Part shown: piece after piece, positions 45,683 to 54,469 of the stretch
Layout of the letters: each line of letters opens with the position of its first letter
How positions within the stretch are numbered: position 1 is the stretch's first letter
NCBI GenBank assembly: GCA_004347695.1
Contig: SLTK01000003.1
Coordinates: 59,898 to 123,897 of the forward strand
Direction of reading: 5' to 3'
DNA length: 64,000 bases
Source of the DNA: Chloroflexota bacterium
GTDB taxonomy: Bacteria; Chloroflexota; Anaerolineae; Anaerolineales; Anaerolineaceae
Position numbers and translations under genes: made by a program
Notes under the pieces: generated by a model
Database searches by the model: none
What the model was told of the DNA's origin: nothing
Seen by the model: the letters and a program-made list of their open reading frames with translations, nothing else

Positions 45683-48600
45683 TGGAGCCCCTCACCCACC
45701 TTCAGGCCCAGGAAATTCTGCGTGCTGGAATTAATCCTTCATCAGCGGAACATGAAGATCTTGCCAACCACCTCTCAACCTGCTTCGAATGCCAGGCCTA
45801 CGCGGCACTGATCACCGAACTGGCAACTGCTTTACCGGCCATTTACCCATCCGCGGCATTGTCCGTGAGGGATATCCGGCGGAAAGCAACCGAAGGGTCA
45901 TCGCGGCTGTCGCGACAAGCCAGGATAGGCAGAACGATACACGGGCTGCGTACAGTAATCGTAGTGGGGGCTACCCTGGTCTTCTTATTGATTCTGGCGA
46001 TCATTACGCCGAAACTCTTGCCTGTTCAGCCAGTCGGACCTGGAGAAGCCACCCCCACATACGAAAACACGATCACACCTTTTACAACTCCACAACCGAC
46101 CTCCACGTTGGCCCCGTTACCTACTGCTCCACTGTCGGATGTGTTGGGGGTTGTGCGGCTGACATCACCGGACTGGCAGTTTACCGCCATTTTCCATCCT
46201 TTGACTCGTGAATTGGAAATTGTGGATGGCATGGGGCGTCAGGTGCGCGCCTACCAGGCACAGGACGATCAAATGATTTTAGGTCCCTGGTCACCGGACA
46301 GCCAGCAGCTGGTTTTTTGGTTGGGTGGGCAATCCTTGTCGCTCTCTGTCGACGGCTTGCCGATGTGGCTTCTGGATGTCCAGACCGGTCAGGCCAGCCA
46401 GGTGTCCGAGCTTGCGTTGCCTAACAAGGCTTATCAAAGCTGGTCGCCCGACAGTAAAACGCTGGCCTTTACCAACGGCGGTTACCGCTCGGCTCAAATC
46501 GGAAAACACTTGTCCCTGTATCATGTAGAGACAAACGAAATTACCGAAATCAACAAATTGCTCACGACTGGGGGACTCGTAACCGGCGCTGTTGCCTGGT
46601 CGCCTGCGGGGGAACTCATTGCCGTTGCCGCGATCGAATCCTCTCAGACCGGGACCGATTACGCCGATTACATGGGCTGGGATAACCCGGCCATTGCGGC
46701 GCGGCGCATTTATGTAGTCAACCCGCAAAACGGCGCTTTCCAGCCGTTGACCTTGAGTGACGTTTACGAAGACGCTCCGTTATGGAACTTGGACGGCAGC
46801 CGCCTCTATTTCGTCCAGCAGGCTGACGCCACAGCGCGGCTGATGATGTTCGATTTGGAGACCACCCGTTTGGAGGCGTTGCCCGGCTGCGAGATACCTA
46901 TGCCGCCAAGCGCTGAATATTACGGCCAGGTGGACTGGTCTGATTTATTCACTGTCTGTGAAGGTGCCGACGGCTTGCTGCCTTTCTGGACCTCCCCCGA
47001 GCCGCAGGAAACCCTGACCACTGAGGAAACTTTCTGCGCTCGGGTGGAGCAAAATCATCAACCTTCGCCGGGGTTCCGAACCTACTGCGATGTAGATTAT
47101 TCCTTCGCATTGGATATCCCGCAGGATTGGGCAGTTCAGCTCATCAGTTCCGCGCCGGACGAGACCACTGGGGCCAATACGGCCCGTAAGGCTATGCGCT
47201 TCGAAGAAGATAGCATGAGTAACTTCGTCCGAACGGACACCTACCGCCTGTATGCATCCATGAATCTGGAACAGCGGATGCGGCGGTTCTTTTCCTACGA
47301 TGAGCGCGAATTCCCGGATAAAGATTACCCTTCGTTAATGATTGGCGGCAAGCCGGCTTACGCCATTCTCAACCGCTGGGATCAGGACATCAGCGCCGTG
47401 TACCTGTTTTTTGAGCACGGCGACTACTTTACGGTGCTGGAACTAAAGGCTCCCACTCGGGCAGCACTCTATCTCAATTGGGAGATTGCCCGTTCTATCC
47501 AGGTACCTGGTATGGGTATCGCCGCCCAATATAATATCCCTGCTGACCTGATTGAGGATTCCTATTCCCTGCTGAAGCCATCACCCGAAGCGCTTGCCAC
47601 AACCTCCAATAATTCTTTCGCAGTTGGCTTTTCTGCGGATGGAAGCATTCTGGCTTTCAACAGCGACCTCGATGGGCTGGTACCGGATGACCAGAATCAC
47701 CTACCCGACCCGTATATCTACCATCTTGAAAATGGGATCCGCTTCCGGATTTCGCCTGACAATGTTGACCAACCAGCGGCCGCCTCATTTTCGCGGGCTT
47801 CTAGCCTGAGCGCTGACGGGCGTTACCTGCTGTATGGCGCACGCTCCAACAGCCCGCTGCCCGCAGCCGATCATTATAATTATATTTATTTGCGCGACCT
47901 GCAAACCGGGCAGGACGAGAAGATCGATTTTATCCCCCTGGAAAAGGAACTAAACACCTCAAGTATTTCTGCCACGCTCTCCCCAGCAGGGCGCTTTATG
48001 GCGCTGGAAACAGTGGTGGATAATTGGCAAATCTACCTGCTGGAGCGAGCCACTGGCAAAATTGTTCCGGTGAGCTTAGGCAAGAATGGCCGGATGGGCA
48101 ATGGTGACAGCATGGACCCGGTCTTTTCGGCGGATGGCCGTTACCTGGCATTTGTTTCCAGTGCCAGCAATCTGGCAGATGGAGATATGCGCTGTTCGGA
48201 TACCAACCTCACTTGCGCAGACGTTTTTCTCTACGAGATTACTACCGGCAAAATTGAGCGCATTCCAGCGAAAATTGAATTCACTATGGGTAACCCTTCC
48301 CCATATCTGACGCTATCTGCCGACGCCCGCTGGCTGGCCTGGACAGAGGTGATCTATCCGTCTCCTGTCTTCCGCCCGATCATCCGCCTGCATGACCGCT
48401 CCACGGGTGAAACACGGACGATTTGGGCCGGTTTGGGAGCATACCTAACTGGGCATTCCCCTTCCATCTCTAACGATGGGCGCTGGCTTGCATTTGGTGC
48501 CCTGTCGAACTTCGATTACGATCTTACACCTCTCCCGGATTCTTATCCCCAGGTTTATCTGCTCGACCTGCAGACGAACGAAAGTACCCTGGTCAGCGCT

Positions 48601-48855
48601 GATTCCAACCGCAATGATGGCATTGGACCTAGCGGTATCATTTCATTACAGCAGGAAGGGTGGTCCAGCGATATCCACATCTCGGGTGACGGACGGTTTG
48701 TAGCTTTCTCCTCACAGGCGGCAAATCTTTTACCGCCAGGTGTCACTAAACGCCAGTGCAATGATCCGATCATCGTCGGCGCTTATGCCTGTTATGATTT
48801 ATTCGTTTATGACCGCGAAACGAAGGAATTAATCTGGGTAAGCCAGGCCCGTTAG
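45682..48855 (+). CDS. Transmembrane anti-sigma factor with extracytoplasmic PD40 propellers
   Basis: The 1057-residue protein begins with a zinc-finger-like anti-sigma segment (HEDLANHLSTCFECQAYAAL, HxxxCxxC), a transmembrane helix (about 92-112) and a Pro/Thr stalk. The exterior has TolB-like PD40 strands WSPDSQQLVF, WSPDSKTLAF and WSPAGELIAV, then a compact domain (about 450-610; CDVDYSFALDIPQDWAVQ) resembling PsbP/DUF1795, then at least five more strands such as FSADGRYLAFVSSASNL and ISGDGRFVAFSSQAANL. It presumably holds the coupled sigma factor and releases it upon an envelope signal. Such a large sensor on an anti-sigma factor is unusual. Confidence 0.82.
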   Translation: MEPLTHLQAQEILRAGINPSSAEHEDLANHLSTCFECQAYAALITELATALPAIYPSAALSVRDIRRKATEGSSRLSRQARIGRTIHGLRTVIVVGATLVFLLILAIITPKLLPVQPVGPGEATPTYENTITPFTTPQPTSTLAPLPTAPLSDVLGVVRLTSPDWQFTAIFHPLTRELEIVDGMGRQVRAYQAQDDQMILGPWSPDSQQLVFWLGGQSLSLSVDGLPMWLLDVQTGQASQVSELALPNKAYQSWSPDSKTLAFTNGGYRSAQIGKHLSLYHVETNEITEINKLLTTGGLVTGAVAWSPAGELIAVAAIESSQTGTDYADYMGWDNPAIAARRIYVVNPQNGAFQPLTLSDVYEDAPLWNLDGSRLYFVQQADATARLMMFDLETTRLEALPGCEIPMPPSAEYYGQVDWSDLFTVCEGADGLLPFWTSPEPQETLTTEETFCARVEQNHQPSPGFRTYCDVDYSFALDIPQDWAVQLISSAPDETTGANTARKAMRFEEDSMSNFVRTDTYRLYASMNLEQRMRRFFSYDEREFPDKDYPSLMIGGKPAYAILNRWDQDISAVYLFFEHGDYFTVLELKAPTRAALYLNWEIARSIQVPGMGIAAQYNIPADLIEDSYSLLKPSPEALATTSNNSFAVGFSADGSILAFNSDLDGLVPDDQNHLPDPYIYHLENGIRFRISPDNVDQPAAASFSRASSLSADGRYLLYGARSNSPLPAADHYNYIYLRDLQTGQDEKIDFIPLEKELNTSSISATLSPAGRFMALETVVDNWQIYLLERATGKIVPVSLGKNGRMGNGDSMDPVFSADGRYLAFVSSASNLADGDMRCSDTNLTCADVFLYEITTGKIERIPAKIEFTMGNPSPYLTLSADARWLAWTEVIYPSPVFRPIIRLHDRSTGETRTIWAGLGAYLTGHSPSISNDGRWLAFGALSNFDYDLTPLPDSYPQVYLLDLQTNESTLVSADSNRNDGIGPSGIISLQQEGWSSDIHISGDGRFVAFSSQAANLLPPGVTKRQCNDPIIVGAYACYDLFVYDRETKELIWVSQAR

Positions 48856-49290
48856 GACCAACCACCCTAAAAGGTTGCCGCTAGCGGCAAAGCGATAAGA
48901 ATCCGCCTAACTAAACGTACTCTGCGTGCAACGCACCCCGTCCGCTGGCCTTGATTTTCGTGCAATGCACCTCCCAGGTGCATTGCACGTGCTCTTGATC
49001 TTGGAATCAAGGCAAGAGCGATGATTGCATGCAGTTTCGCCACTTTCAGTCAAAGCACATGCGTGGTCGAGCAACTGGTACGTTCAAATTAAATTCAGGT
49101 GCAACGCACCAACCGCAGGTGCATCGCACCCTTGCCGCTGGCCTTGATTTTCGTGCAAGGCACATACTCGGTCGGGGGACCGTCACGATCGGAACTTGAC
49201 ACTTGATACTTGACACTTGACACGTCTTTTTCCCCGCTTGCAGGGGTGTATATAATGAATACAGGATGATATTGCGCTCAGGAGGGAGTT
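48856..49290. other. Intergenic region with direct-repeat copy
   Basis: It holds the repeat copy at 48896-49110 and a partial third piece at about 49130-49165 repeating CCGCTGGCCTTGATTTTCGT. Three successive ACTTGACACTTGA-like short repeats follow at about 49193-49220. The ribosome binding site of the next gene (AGGAGGGAG) is at the end. Confidence 0.6.
48896..49110 (+). repeat. ~215-bp direct repeat, right copy
   Basis: Same block order and orientation as 44701-44883, with an insertion of about 35 bases near 48937-48970. It includes the near-perfect hairpin GTGCAATGCACCT/AGGTGCATTGCAC and the nested CTTGAT/ATCAAG. Together with the left copy it brackets exactly the sigma/anti-sigma pair. 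Confidence 0.85.
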
Positions 49291-50019
49291 ATGAAAAAGC
49301 AGTCTGGTTTGTTCGGTTTAATCACCCTGCTGGCGCTGGCAGCTTGCAGCCCGTCGACTCCAGCTCCAGTTGCCGTGACCCAAACACCGGAGGCAAGCCC
49401 GGCTCTGCCCGCCACCTGGACACCATCACCGCCACCGACAGAAACCCCGCTGCCGTCGCCCACGCCGTTCCAACCTTTCGAGGCCAAGGCGCTGACCGAC
49501 AACCTGAATTTACGCGCCAACCCCGGCTACTTATTTGATGTACTTCAAATGCTGGCCAAAGACACTGCCTTCCAGGTGATCGCAAAATCGCCGGGCGGCG
49601 AGTGGATCTATGTCGAGCTGGCAGATGGGAAGACCGGCTGGCTCTTTGCCCAGTTGATCGCCACGGATCAGGATTTGCAGCAAGCCCCCATCCGTGAGCC
49701 GGAAAACGCCCAGTTGATCACCGGAACGGTCAAAAACGCCAGCGACCAACCGATCAACGGGATCCAGTTCATGATCCAGGGAGCCGGTACCAGCGCCCCG
49801 CGAACCGACGCTCTCACCGATGACAGCGGTGTTTTTTACGCCTTCCTGCCGGCTTCATCCGCGGGAAAATGGTATGTGAGCTTCACGGCTGTATCCTGCA
49901 CCAGCGTGGTCATGGACAAGGATTGTAATTGTCTGAATGGGAAGTGCGGTAGCATCGAACCTGCTTTAATAAATGTCACGTTACCGCAGGTTGAACCGCT
50001 CGAGTTCCTCTGGCAATAA
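49291..50019 (+). CDS. Lipoprotein with SH3-like and carboxypeptidase-regulatory-like domains
   Basis: The 242-residue protein has a lipobox LALAAC, a Pro/Thr/Ser stalk (about 21-62), an SH3b domain (LTDNLNLRANPGYLFDVLQM, GEWIYVELADGKTGWLFAQL) and a C-terminal beta domain (ITGTVKNASDQPINGIQF) with a Cys cluster CTSVVMDKDCNCLNGKC. It is probably surface-anchored and binds cell-wall or peptide ligands. The Cys cluster could be disulfide-linked or bind metal. AGGAGGGAG precedes the ATG. Confidence 0.8.
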   Translation: MKKQSGLFGLITLLALAACSPSTPAPVAVTQTPEASPALPATWTPSPPPTETPLPSPTPFQPFEAKALTDNLNLRANPGYLFDVLQMLAKDTAFQVIAKSPGGEWIYVELADGKTGWLFAQLIATDQDLQQAPIREPENAQLITGTVKNASDQPINGIQFMIQGAGTSAPRTDALTDDSGVFYAFLPASSAGKWYVSFTAVSCTSVVMDKDCNCLNGKCGSIEPALINVTLPQVEPLEFLWQ

Positions 50020-50020
50020 A

Positions 50021-50047
50021 AAATCCCCCCGAGTTTCGGGAGGATTT
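50021..50047. terminator. Bidirectional terminator
   Basis: AAATCC..CCCG and CGGG..GGATTT arms around an AGTTT loop sit directly after the SH3 lipoprotein stop. On the minus strand the hairpin ends in six T residues, also serving the small membrane protein gene. Confidence 0.75.
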
Positions 50048-50113
50048 CAGGTGCGCGGACGGGTCTTCACTCTGCGAGGCTGTGCGATGTTCCATCCGCA
50101 CGAGTTCGGGTGA

Positions 50114-50284
50114 TTAGAGATCTTTAAGTAAGGTTGCAAGAACCAACAGAACCAGGCCGACGAAAACCAGCCAGAAGGCGTAGGCTGCGACGACTGAAAC
50201 GACGCCCACTTGACCAAGCAGTCCAAGAGCGCCAAGAATTACGGCAAGCCACCAGGTGATATTTTTAGGTGCACTAAGCTTCAT
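50114..50284 (-). CDS. Small two-helix membrane protein (56 residues)
   Basis: A short frame not longer than 57 codons, but well supported: GGGGAGG lies 5 bases before the ATG and the product is almost entirely two hydrophobic helices (ITWWLAVILGALGLLGQVG and VVAAYAFWLVFVGLVLLVLA) with a positive N-terminus (MKLSAPK) and KDL at the end. Function unknown. It is monocistronic and divergent from the methyltransferase gene. Confidence 0.75.
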   Translation of the reverse strand: MKLSAPKNITWWLAVILGALGLLGQVGVVSVVAAYAFWLVFVGLVLLVLATLLKDL

Positions 50285-50432
50285 GGTTTCCTCCCCTAAA
50301 GACGAAAATGCCGGTCAGCCTCGCAACAGCTTATATTAGTGTAACACTGACTTGACCGAAAAGATACAAACATTGGTATTTTTTCGATATGTTTCCAGAC
50401 ATAATTAGCAACCAATGTGAAAGGAATTAGCA

Positions 50433-51161
50433 ATGGATGTTTATGATGCGGAAACCTATGGCGATAAGATCGCACCGGTATACGATGAGCTTTATCCCGG
50501 TTATGACGAAAATGCAATTCACCGTCTGGCTGAATTGTCGCACGAAGGGCGGGCGCTTGAATTAGGCATCGGCACCGGGCGGTTTGCTCTGCCGCTGCAA
50601 GATTTGGGCGTGGAGGTGCATGGCATCGATGCCTCCCAGGCCATGATCGACCGGCTGCGCGTCAAACCAGGCGGCGAGCGCATTCCTGTGACCGTAGGCG
50701 ATTTCACCGTGGTGGGTGTGGCGGGAGAATACTCGCTGATTTATGTCGTCTTCAATACCCTGTTTGGCCTGTTGACCCAGGATGCCCAGATTCATTGCTT
50801 CGAGAATGTTGCCCGTCACCTGACGCCTGAAGGCGTATTCGTGGTCGAGGCGTTCGTGCCGGACTTGAAACGCTTTGACAATGGGCAAAGCCTGAAGGTC
50901 ATCAGCCTGGACGAGGGTGCTCTACGTCTGGACGCTTCCCGCATCGATGTCGCCCAGCAAACGATTACTGCCCAGCATGTACACCTGAGTGAAAAGGGTA
51001 TCCAGATCTTCCCGGTCAGGTTACGCTACATTTGGCCATCCGAAATGGATCTGATGGCGCGTCTGGCCGGCCTGCGTTTGCGCCAGCGCTGGGGCGGATG
51101 GGAAATGACTCCTTTCACCGGCAGCAGCGGCAAGCACATTTCGGTGTACGGATTGGGTTGA
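50433..51161 (+). CDS. Class I SAM-dependent methyltransferase
   Basis: The 242-residue cytoplasmic protein has the Rossmann motif I ALELGIGTGRFALPL, motif II VEVHGIDASQAMIDRL and motif IV YSLIYVVFNTLFGL, of the Methyltransf_25/11 group. The substrate is unknown. The start follows AAAGGAATTAGCA. It stands alone between a small membrane protein and a repeat-bearing gap. Confidence 0.88.
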   Translation: MDVYDAETYGDKIAPVYDELYPGYDENAIHRLAELSHEGRALELGIGTGRFALPLQDLGVEVHGIDASQAMIDRLRVKPGGERIPVTVGDFTVVGVAGEYSLIYVVFNTLFGLLTQDAQIHCFENVARHLTPEGVFVVEAFVPDLKRFDNGQSLKVISLDEGALRLDASRIDVAQQTITAQHVHLSEKGIQIFPVRLRYIWPSEMDLMARLAGLRLRQRWGGWEMTPFTGSSGKHISVYGLG

Positions 51162-51193
51162 TAATTGTGCGGCAAGACTACATCTCATTAGTC

Positions 51194-51331
51194 ATGCGTA
51201 GGGGCACGGGGTTCATCAACGGGTCTATGTTAATCGCCAACCCCGTGCCCGTTCAAGGCACGATTTCTCCATAGTACGGGCACGGGGAATTTCAACGGAT
51301 CTATCTGTACGCCCCAACCCCGTGCTCCTAC
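51194..51331 (+). repeat. Two tandem hairpin units based on GGCACGGGG
   Basis: Unit 1 (about 51199-51252) and unit 2 (about 51278-51331) each have GGGCACGGGG at the left and CCCCGTGCCC/CCCCGTGCTCC at the right, with related centres TTCAACGG-TCTAT. They are probably members of a dispersed hairpin family. Confidence 0.6.
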
Positions 51332-51343
51332 AACTGATCACAG

Positions 51344-51375
51344 AAACAGCCGTTGGAATAGCCAACGGCTGTTTT
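51344..51375 (-). terminator. Intrinsic terminator of the metal operon
   Basis: AAACAGCCGTTGG (51344-51356) and CCAACGGCTGTTT (51362-51374) form a 13-bp stem with a 5-base loop, directly after the ZIP gene stop at 51392. Confidence 0.85.
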
Positions 51376-51391
51376 ACCAGCCCGCTTGGAA

Positions 51392-52630
51392 TTAGAATTT
51401 CACCAAAAACGCGGTCAGGTACATGATCGCCAGGCCGGCGGCAAAACCGCCCAGATTGAGGGCATTGATCCAGCCGGTCTTTTCAGCGGCTGCCGAACGG
51501 CGCAACAGGCCGACCACTTCGACGATCACCTGCCAGATTGCGCCCAACCCGACGCCGAGGAACAGCGTACTGAGCACCGGCGAATACGCGAACCCGCCGA
51601 TCCATGCGCCCAGGATGGCCGGCCCGCCTGAAACCAGCAGCAATAACAGGAAGGGGCCCAATCCGGGGCTTTTGGTTTCATCCCTATCGGTTTCGCTGCT
51701 ACCTGGGATGAGCGGGGCGGCAATGCCAATCCCTTCGGTGACATTATGCAGGATAAAGCCGACCACCAGGAAGGTACCCAGGGCGGCCTCGCCCAGCGAG
51801 AAAGCTGCACCCACGGAAAGCCCTTCGCCCAGGTTGTGCAGTCCAATGCCGGCAGCAATCAACAGCGCTAGTTGAAATCCGCGTGGCGATCTAGTCTGGG
51901 CGCTGCCTTTTTTGCGAAGCGAACTCAGGGCAATAATCGCCAGCCAGGATAGTAAGGCGGCAAAAAGCGCCAGCGGAATCCCCTGGAAGACGCCGGGTAC
52001 TTGCGCGCCAATTTCGATCACCTCCAATAAGGTGTCGATCAGCAGGAAGACCAGCAATCCGATGGTTAGCGCCAACACGGCATTCAACCAGCGGCGTTCC
52101 ATGCGTTTCATGGCCGGGAACCACAGCAACCCGATACCAATCGGGATGATGCCAATATAGATGCCCAGCAGACCATAAGCCAGAAATTCGCGCCCGCCGG
52201 GGACCGGCGTCTGCGTGGCGACGGGCACCTCTGCTTCGAAGGTCAACCCGGTCGAGGTCACCAGGCGGATGTGATACAGGTCATTGGCTACCCAGTGGAA
52301 CGGAATGGTCAGGCTGGCGCGCCCCAGCCGCGGCAGCGGACCGGCCGGCTCCTGTTTGAACTGCCAGTAGGCGTCGTCGACCGTTACCTGGGCAATGTTG
52401 ACCGGCATGGGTCCGCTGTTCAACAGGCGCAGTTCGAATCCCTCCGGCGTGAGCAGGACGCGTTCAACCGCAAGCTGCTCGACGGGCGGCAGGTTGGCGG
52501 TAAAAAGAGCCAGCGGGTTGGCTACCGAAAAAACCCAGGCCAGCAGACCAAGCAGCAGCAGCGGCAGCAGTGAGAGCAGCCAGGATGGCAATCGCACCGA
52601 TTTTTCTATAGCGCTTTTTTCAAGGGTCAT
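51392..52630 (-). CDS. ZIP-family metal transporter with extracytoplasmic N-terminal domain
   Basis: The 412-residue membrane protein carries the ZIP metal-path motifs GIGLHNLGEGLSVG and GFILHNVTEGIGI in two transmembrane helices. About eight C-terminal helices form the transporter. The first 150 residues have one helix and a beta-rich outer domain (VERVLLTPEGFELRLLNSGPMPVNIAQVTV), not usual for ZIP proteins. It is the last gene of a dtxR, oxidase, ZIP operon (9-base gap), so zinc, iron or manganese movement under DtxR-type control is likely. Confidence 0.85.
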   Translation of the reverse strand: MTLEKSAIEKSVRLPSWLLSLLPLLLLGLLAWVFSVANPLALFTANLPPVEQLAVERVLLTPEGFELRLLNSGPMPVNIAQVTVDDAYWQFKQEPAGPLPRLGRASLTIPFHWVANDLYHIRLVTSTGLTFEAEVPVATQTPVPGGREFLAYGLLGIYIGIIPIGIGLLWFPAMKRMERRWLNAVLALTIGLLVFLLIDTLLEVIEIGAQVPGVFQGIPLALFAALLSWLAIIALSSLRKKGSAQTRSPRGFQLALLIAAGIGLHNLGEGLSVGAAFSLGEAALGTFLVVGFILHNVTEGIGIAAPLIPGSSETDRDETKSPGLGPFLLLLLVSGGPAILGAWIGGFAYSPVLSTLFLGVGLGAIWQVIVEVVGLLRRSAAAEKTGWINALNLGGFAAGLAIMYLTAFLVKF

Positions 52631-52639
52631 GGTTGCCTC

Positions 52640-53641
52640 CTAGGCGACCGCTTCGAACATTCCCATCCAACCCAGCTCGGCGAACTCGGATTGGTGGGCG
52701 TGGAACATATATTGCCCGGGATAATCGAGGGTAAATTCCAGAATGTGACGTTCGCCTTGCCCCATGATCACGTTATCCGTCAACTCGAAATGTTCCAGGT
52801 TGGTGCCGGTACGGTATAGCCGGAACATGGCAGCGTGAAGATGGAATGAATTGATCAAATCGAATTCAGTCAAGTTGGCCAAATACACGCGCACCAGCTC
52901 GCCTGCCCGTACCTGTACCGGGTGGCGGGCGTAGTGAAAAGCGACCGTATTGACCGCATAGACTTCATTTTCATTGTCGAAATTGGTGTCAAAACCGTTC
53001 ATCACCATCACCAGCTCGTGTGCCGGGGCGCGCCCGCCAGGCGGATCGATAATGAAGGTGCCGTACAGCCCGCGGTGGATATGCTTTTTGAGCGGCATCA
53101 CATGGCAGTGATACAGATGCAGCCCAAACGGCCGGGCTTCGAATTCATAGGTAAACTCACCACCCGGCTCGATGATCGGCGAAACTCCGTCCATGGATGG
53201 AGGGTGAATGCCGTGAAAGTGGATGGTGTGTTCGTGCGAGGTACTGTTGGTGAAGTGAAAACGCAACAGATCGCCTTCCGTGCAGCGGAAGGTCGGCCCG
53301 GGGACCTGGCCATTATAAGTCCAGGCTGGAAAATAAACGCCCGGGGCGATTTCGATTTCCTGATCGAGCGCGGTGATCTGGTATTCGCGCAGGGTGCGGC
53401 CGTCAGCCAGGCGGCTGACTGCGCCGGTGTCGAATTGGGTCATAAAGGTGGTAGGATCAAAACGGAATAAATCAACCTCGCCAACCGTGCCGCTGGCATC
53501 CAGCGCACCCGCTGGCTGACTCATATCCATTCCGTGGCCAGTACCCTGGGTCAGGCCGGCTTCTCGCGGCATTAAGGTGGCCAGGCCTGCCATACCGGCG
53601 GCGGCTCCCACTGTTTTTATAAAGGTTCTTCTTGATATCAT
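52640..53641 (-). CDS. Tat-exported multicopper oxidase
   Basis: The 333-residue enzyme starts with a twin-arginine signal SRRTFIKTVGAAAGMAGLA. Copper motifs are HTIHFHGIHP, HLYHCHVMPLKKHIHRG, FHLHAAMFR and FHAHQSEFAELGWMG, in the order seen in short two-domain multicopper oxidases related to nitrite reductase. It should oxidise a metal ion or phenol outside the membrane. Position between dtxR and a ZIP gene suggests metal oxidation. Tandem ATGs at 53644 and 53641 follow AGGAG; the second has better spacing. Confidence 0.88.
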   Translation of the reverse strand: MISRRTFIKTVGAAAGMAGLATLMPREAGLTQGTGHGMDMSQPAGALDASGTVGEVDLFRFDPTTFMTQFDTGAVSRLADGRTLREYQITALDQEIEIAPGVYFPAWTYNGQVPGPTFRCTEGDLLRFHFTNSTSHEHTIHFHGIHPPSMDGVSPIIEPGGEFTYEFEARPFGLHLYHCHVMPLKKHIHRGLYGTFIIDPPGGRAPAHELVMVMNGFDTNFDNENEVYAVNTVAFHYARHPVQVRAGELVRVYLANLTEFDLINSFHLHAAMFRLYRTGTNLEHFELTDNVIMGQGERHILEFTLDYPGQYMFHAHQSEFAELGWMGMFEAVA

Positions 53642-53658
53642 CATGGTCTCCTGCTGCG

Positions 53659-54327
53659 TCAATGAGCAGCGTCGATGAAAATTCTATTGGTGATTTCGCG
53701 GCCGAGGGCATGATCACTGCCCGATTCAGAGCTATGGACGGTCAGCGGTCCTTCGAATGGAGCTTTCTCCAGCACCTCAACGGTGACGTCCAGGTTCAGG
53801 CCAATTTCACCCAGGTAGCGCAGGATTTCAGGCCTGTCTGCTGCGACGCGGGTAATGCGCCCGCTCTGCCCGGCAATCAGGTTGGTGAGCGGCAGCTCGC
53901 TGCGGTTGGGCAGCAGACCGTTTCGGTCGGGTATATCCTCGCCATGGGGGTCACGCACCGGGTCGCCCAGCAAGGCTGAAATGCGTTCGATCAGCAGGGG
54001 CGAACTGGCATGTTCAAGCCGGTCGGCGTCCGCATGGACTTCATCCCAGGTGTAACCCAGCACGCGTACCAGGAAAGTTTCCATCAGACGGTGAACGCGA
54101 ATGACTTCCAGCGCCTGTTTTTCCCCGGCGGGGGTCAGCCGGGCGCCCTCGTAAGGGGTGTAGCTGATCAGCGGCGGCTGCATGGCAGCCATGCGCTTGA
54201 GCATCATGGTAACGGACGGGTTGGCAACCGTCATGTGGTCCGCAATGGCCGAGGTGTTGGCCCAGCCGCTTTCATGCTGCAGGTAGTAAATGGCCTTGAG
54301 GTAATTTTCGACCGAAGAAGTTAGCAT
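53659..54327 (-). CDS. DtxR/MntR-family metal-dependent regulator
   Basis: The 222-residue repressor has an N-terminal winged helix (SVENYLKAIYYLQHESGWANTSAIADHM, NPSVTMMLKRMA), a dimerisation and metal-binding domain (VHRLMETFLVRVLGYTWDEVHADADRLEHA, with His and Glu/Asp ligands) and a C-terminal SH3-like FeoA domain. It heads the operon with the oxidase and ZIP genes and probably binds the palindrome at 54342-54357, repressing its own operon when iron or manganese is sufficient. Confidence 0.92.
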   Translation of the reverse strand: MLTSSVENYLKAIYYLQHESGWANTSAIADHMTVANPSVTMMLKRMAAMQPPLISYTPYEGARLTPAGEKQALEVIRVHRLMETFLVRVLGYTWDEVHADADRLEHASSPLLIERISALLGDPVRDPHGEDIPDRNGLLPNRSELPLTNLIAGQSGRITRVAADRPEILRYLGEIGLNLDVTVEVLEKAPFEGPLTVHSSESGSDHALGREITNRIFIDAAH

Positions 54328-54341
54328 ACACTAAAACCTTA

Positions 54342-54357
54342 ATTAGGATATGCTAAT
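54342..54357. promoter_or_regulatory. Probable DtxR-type operator
   Basis: ATTAGGATATGCTAAT is a 16-base near-palindrome (arms ATTAG and CTAAT) placed immediately downstream of the -10 box, 15 bases before the dtxR start. It resembles the TTAGG...CCTAA type sites of DtxR/IdeR/MntR regulators. Confidence 0.7.
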
Positions 54358-54385
54358 ATTATACTATTTGGACATATTTTGTCAA
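54358..54385 (-). promoter_or_regulatory. Consensus promoter of the dtxR metal operon
   Basis: On the minus strand TTGACA (54385-54380) and TATAAT (54363-54358) are perfect consensus with a 16-base spacer. Confidence 0.85.
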
Positions 54386-54469
54386 GATTAATATGTTAGG
54401 ATTTATACAGAGCTCTTTGCTATACTAATAGAAGAAAATCGTAATCTGGTGGTATTTGGAGGTGAGACA

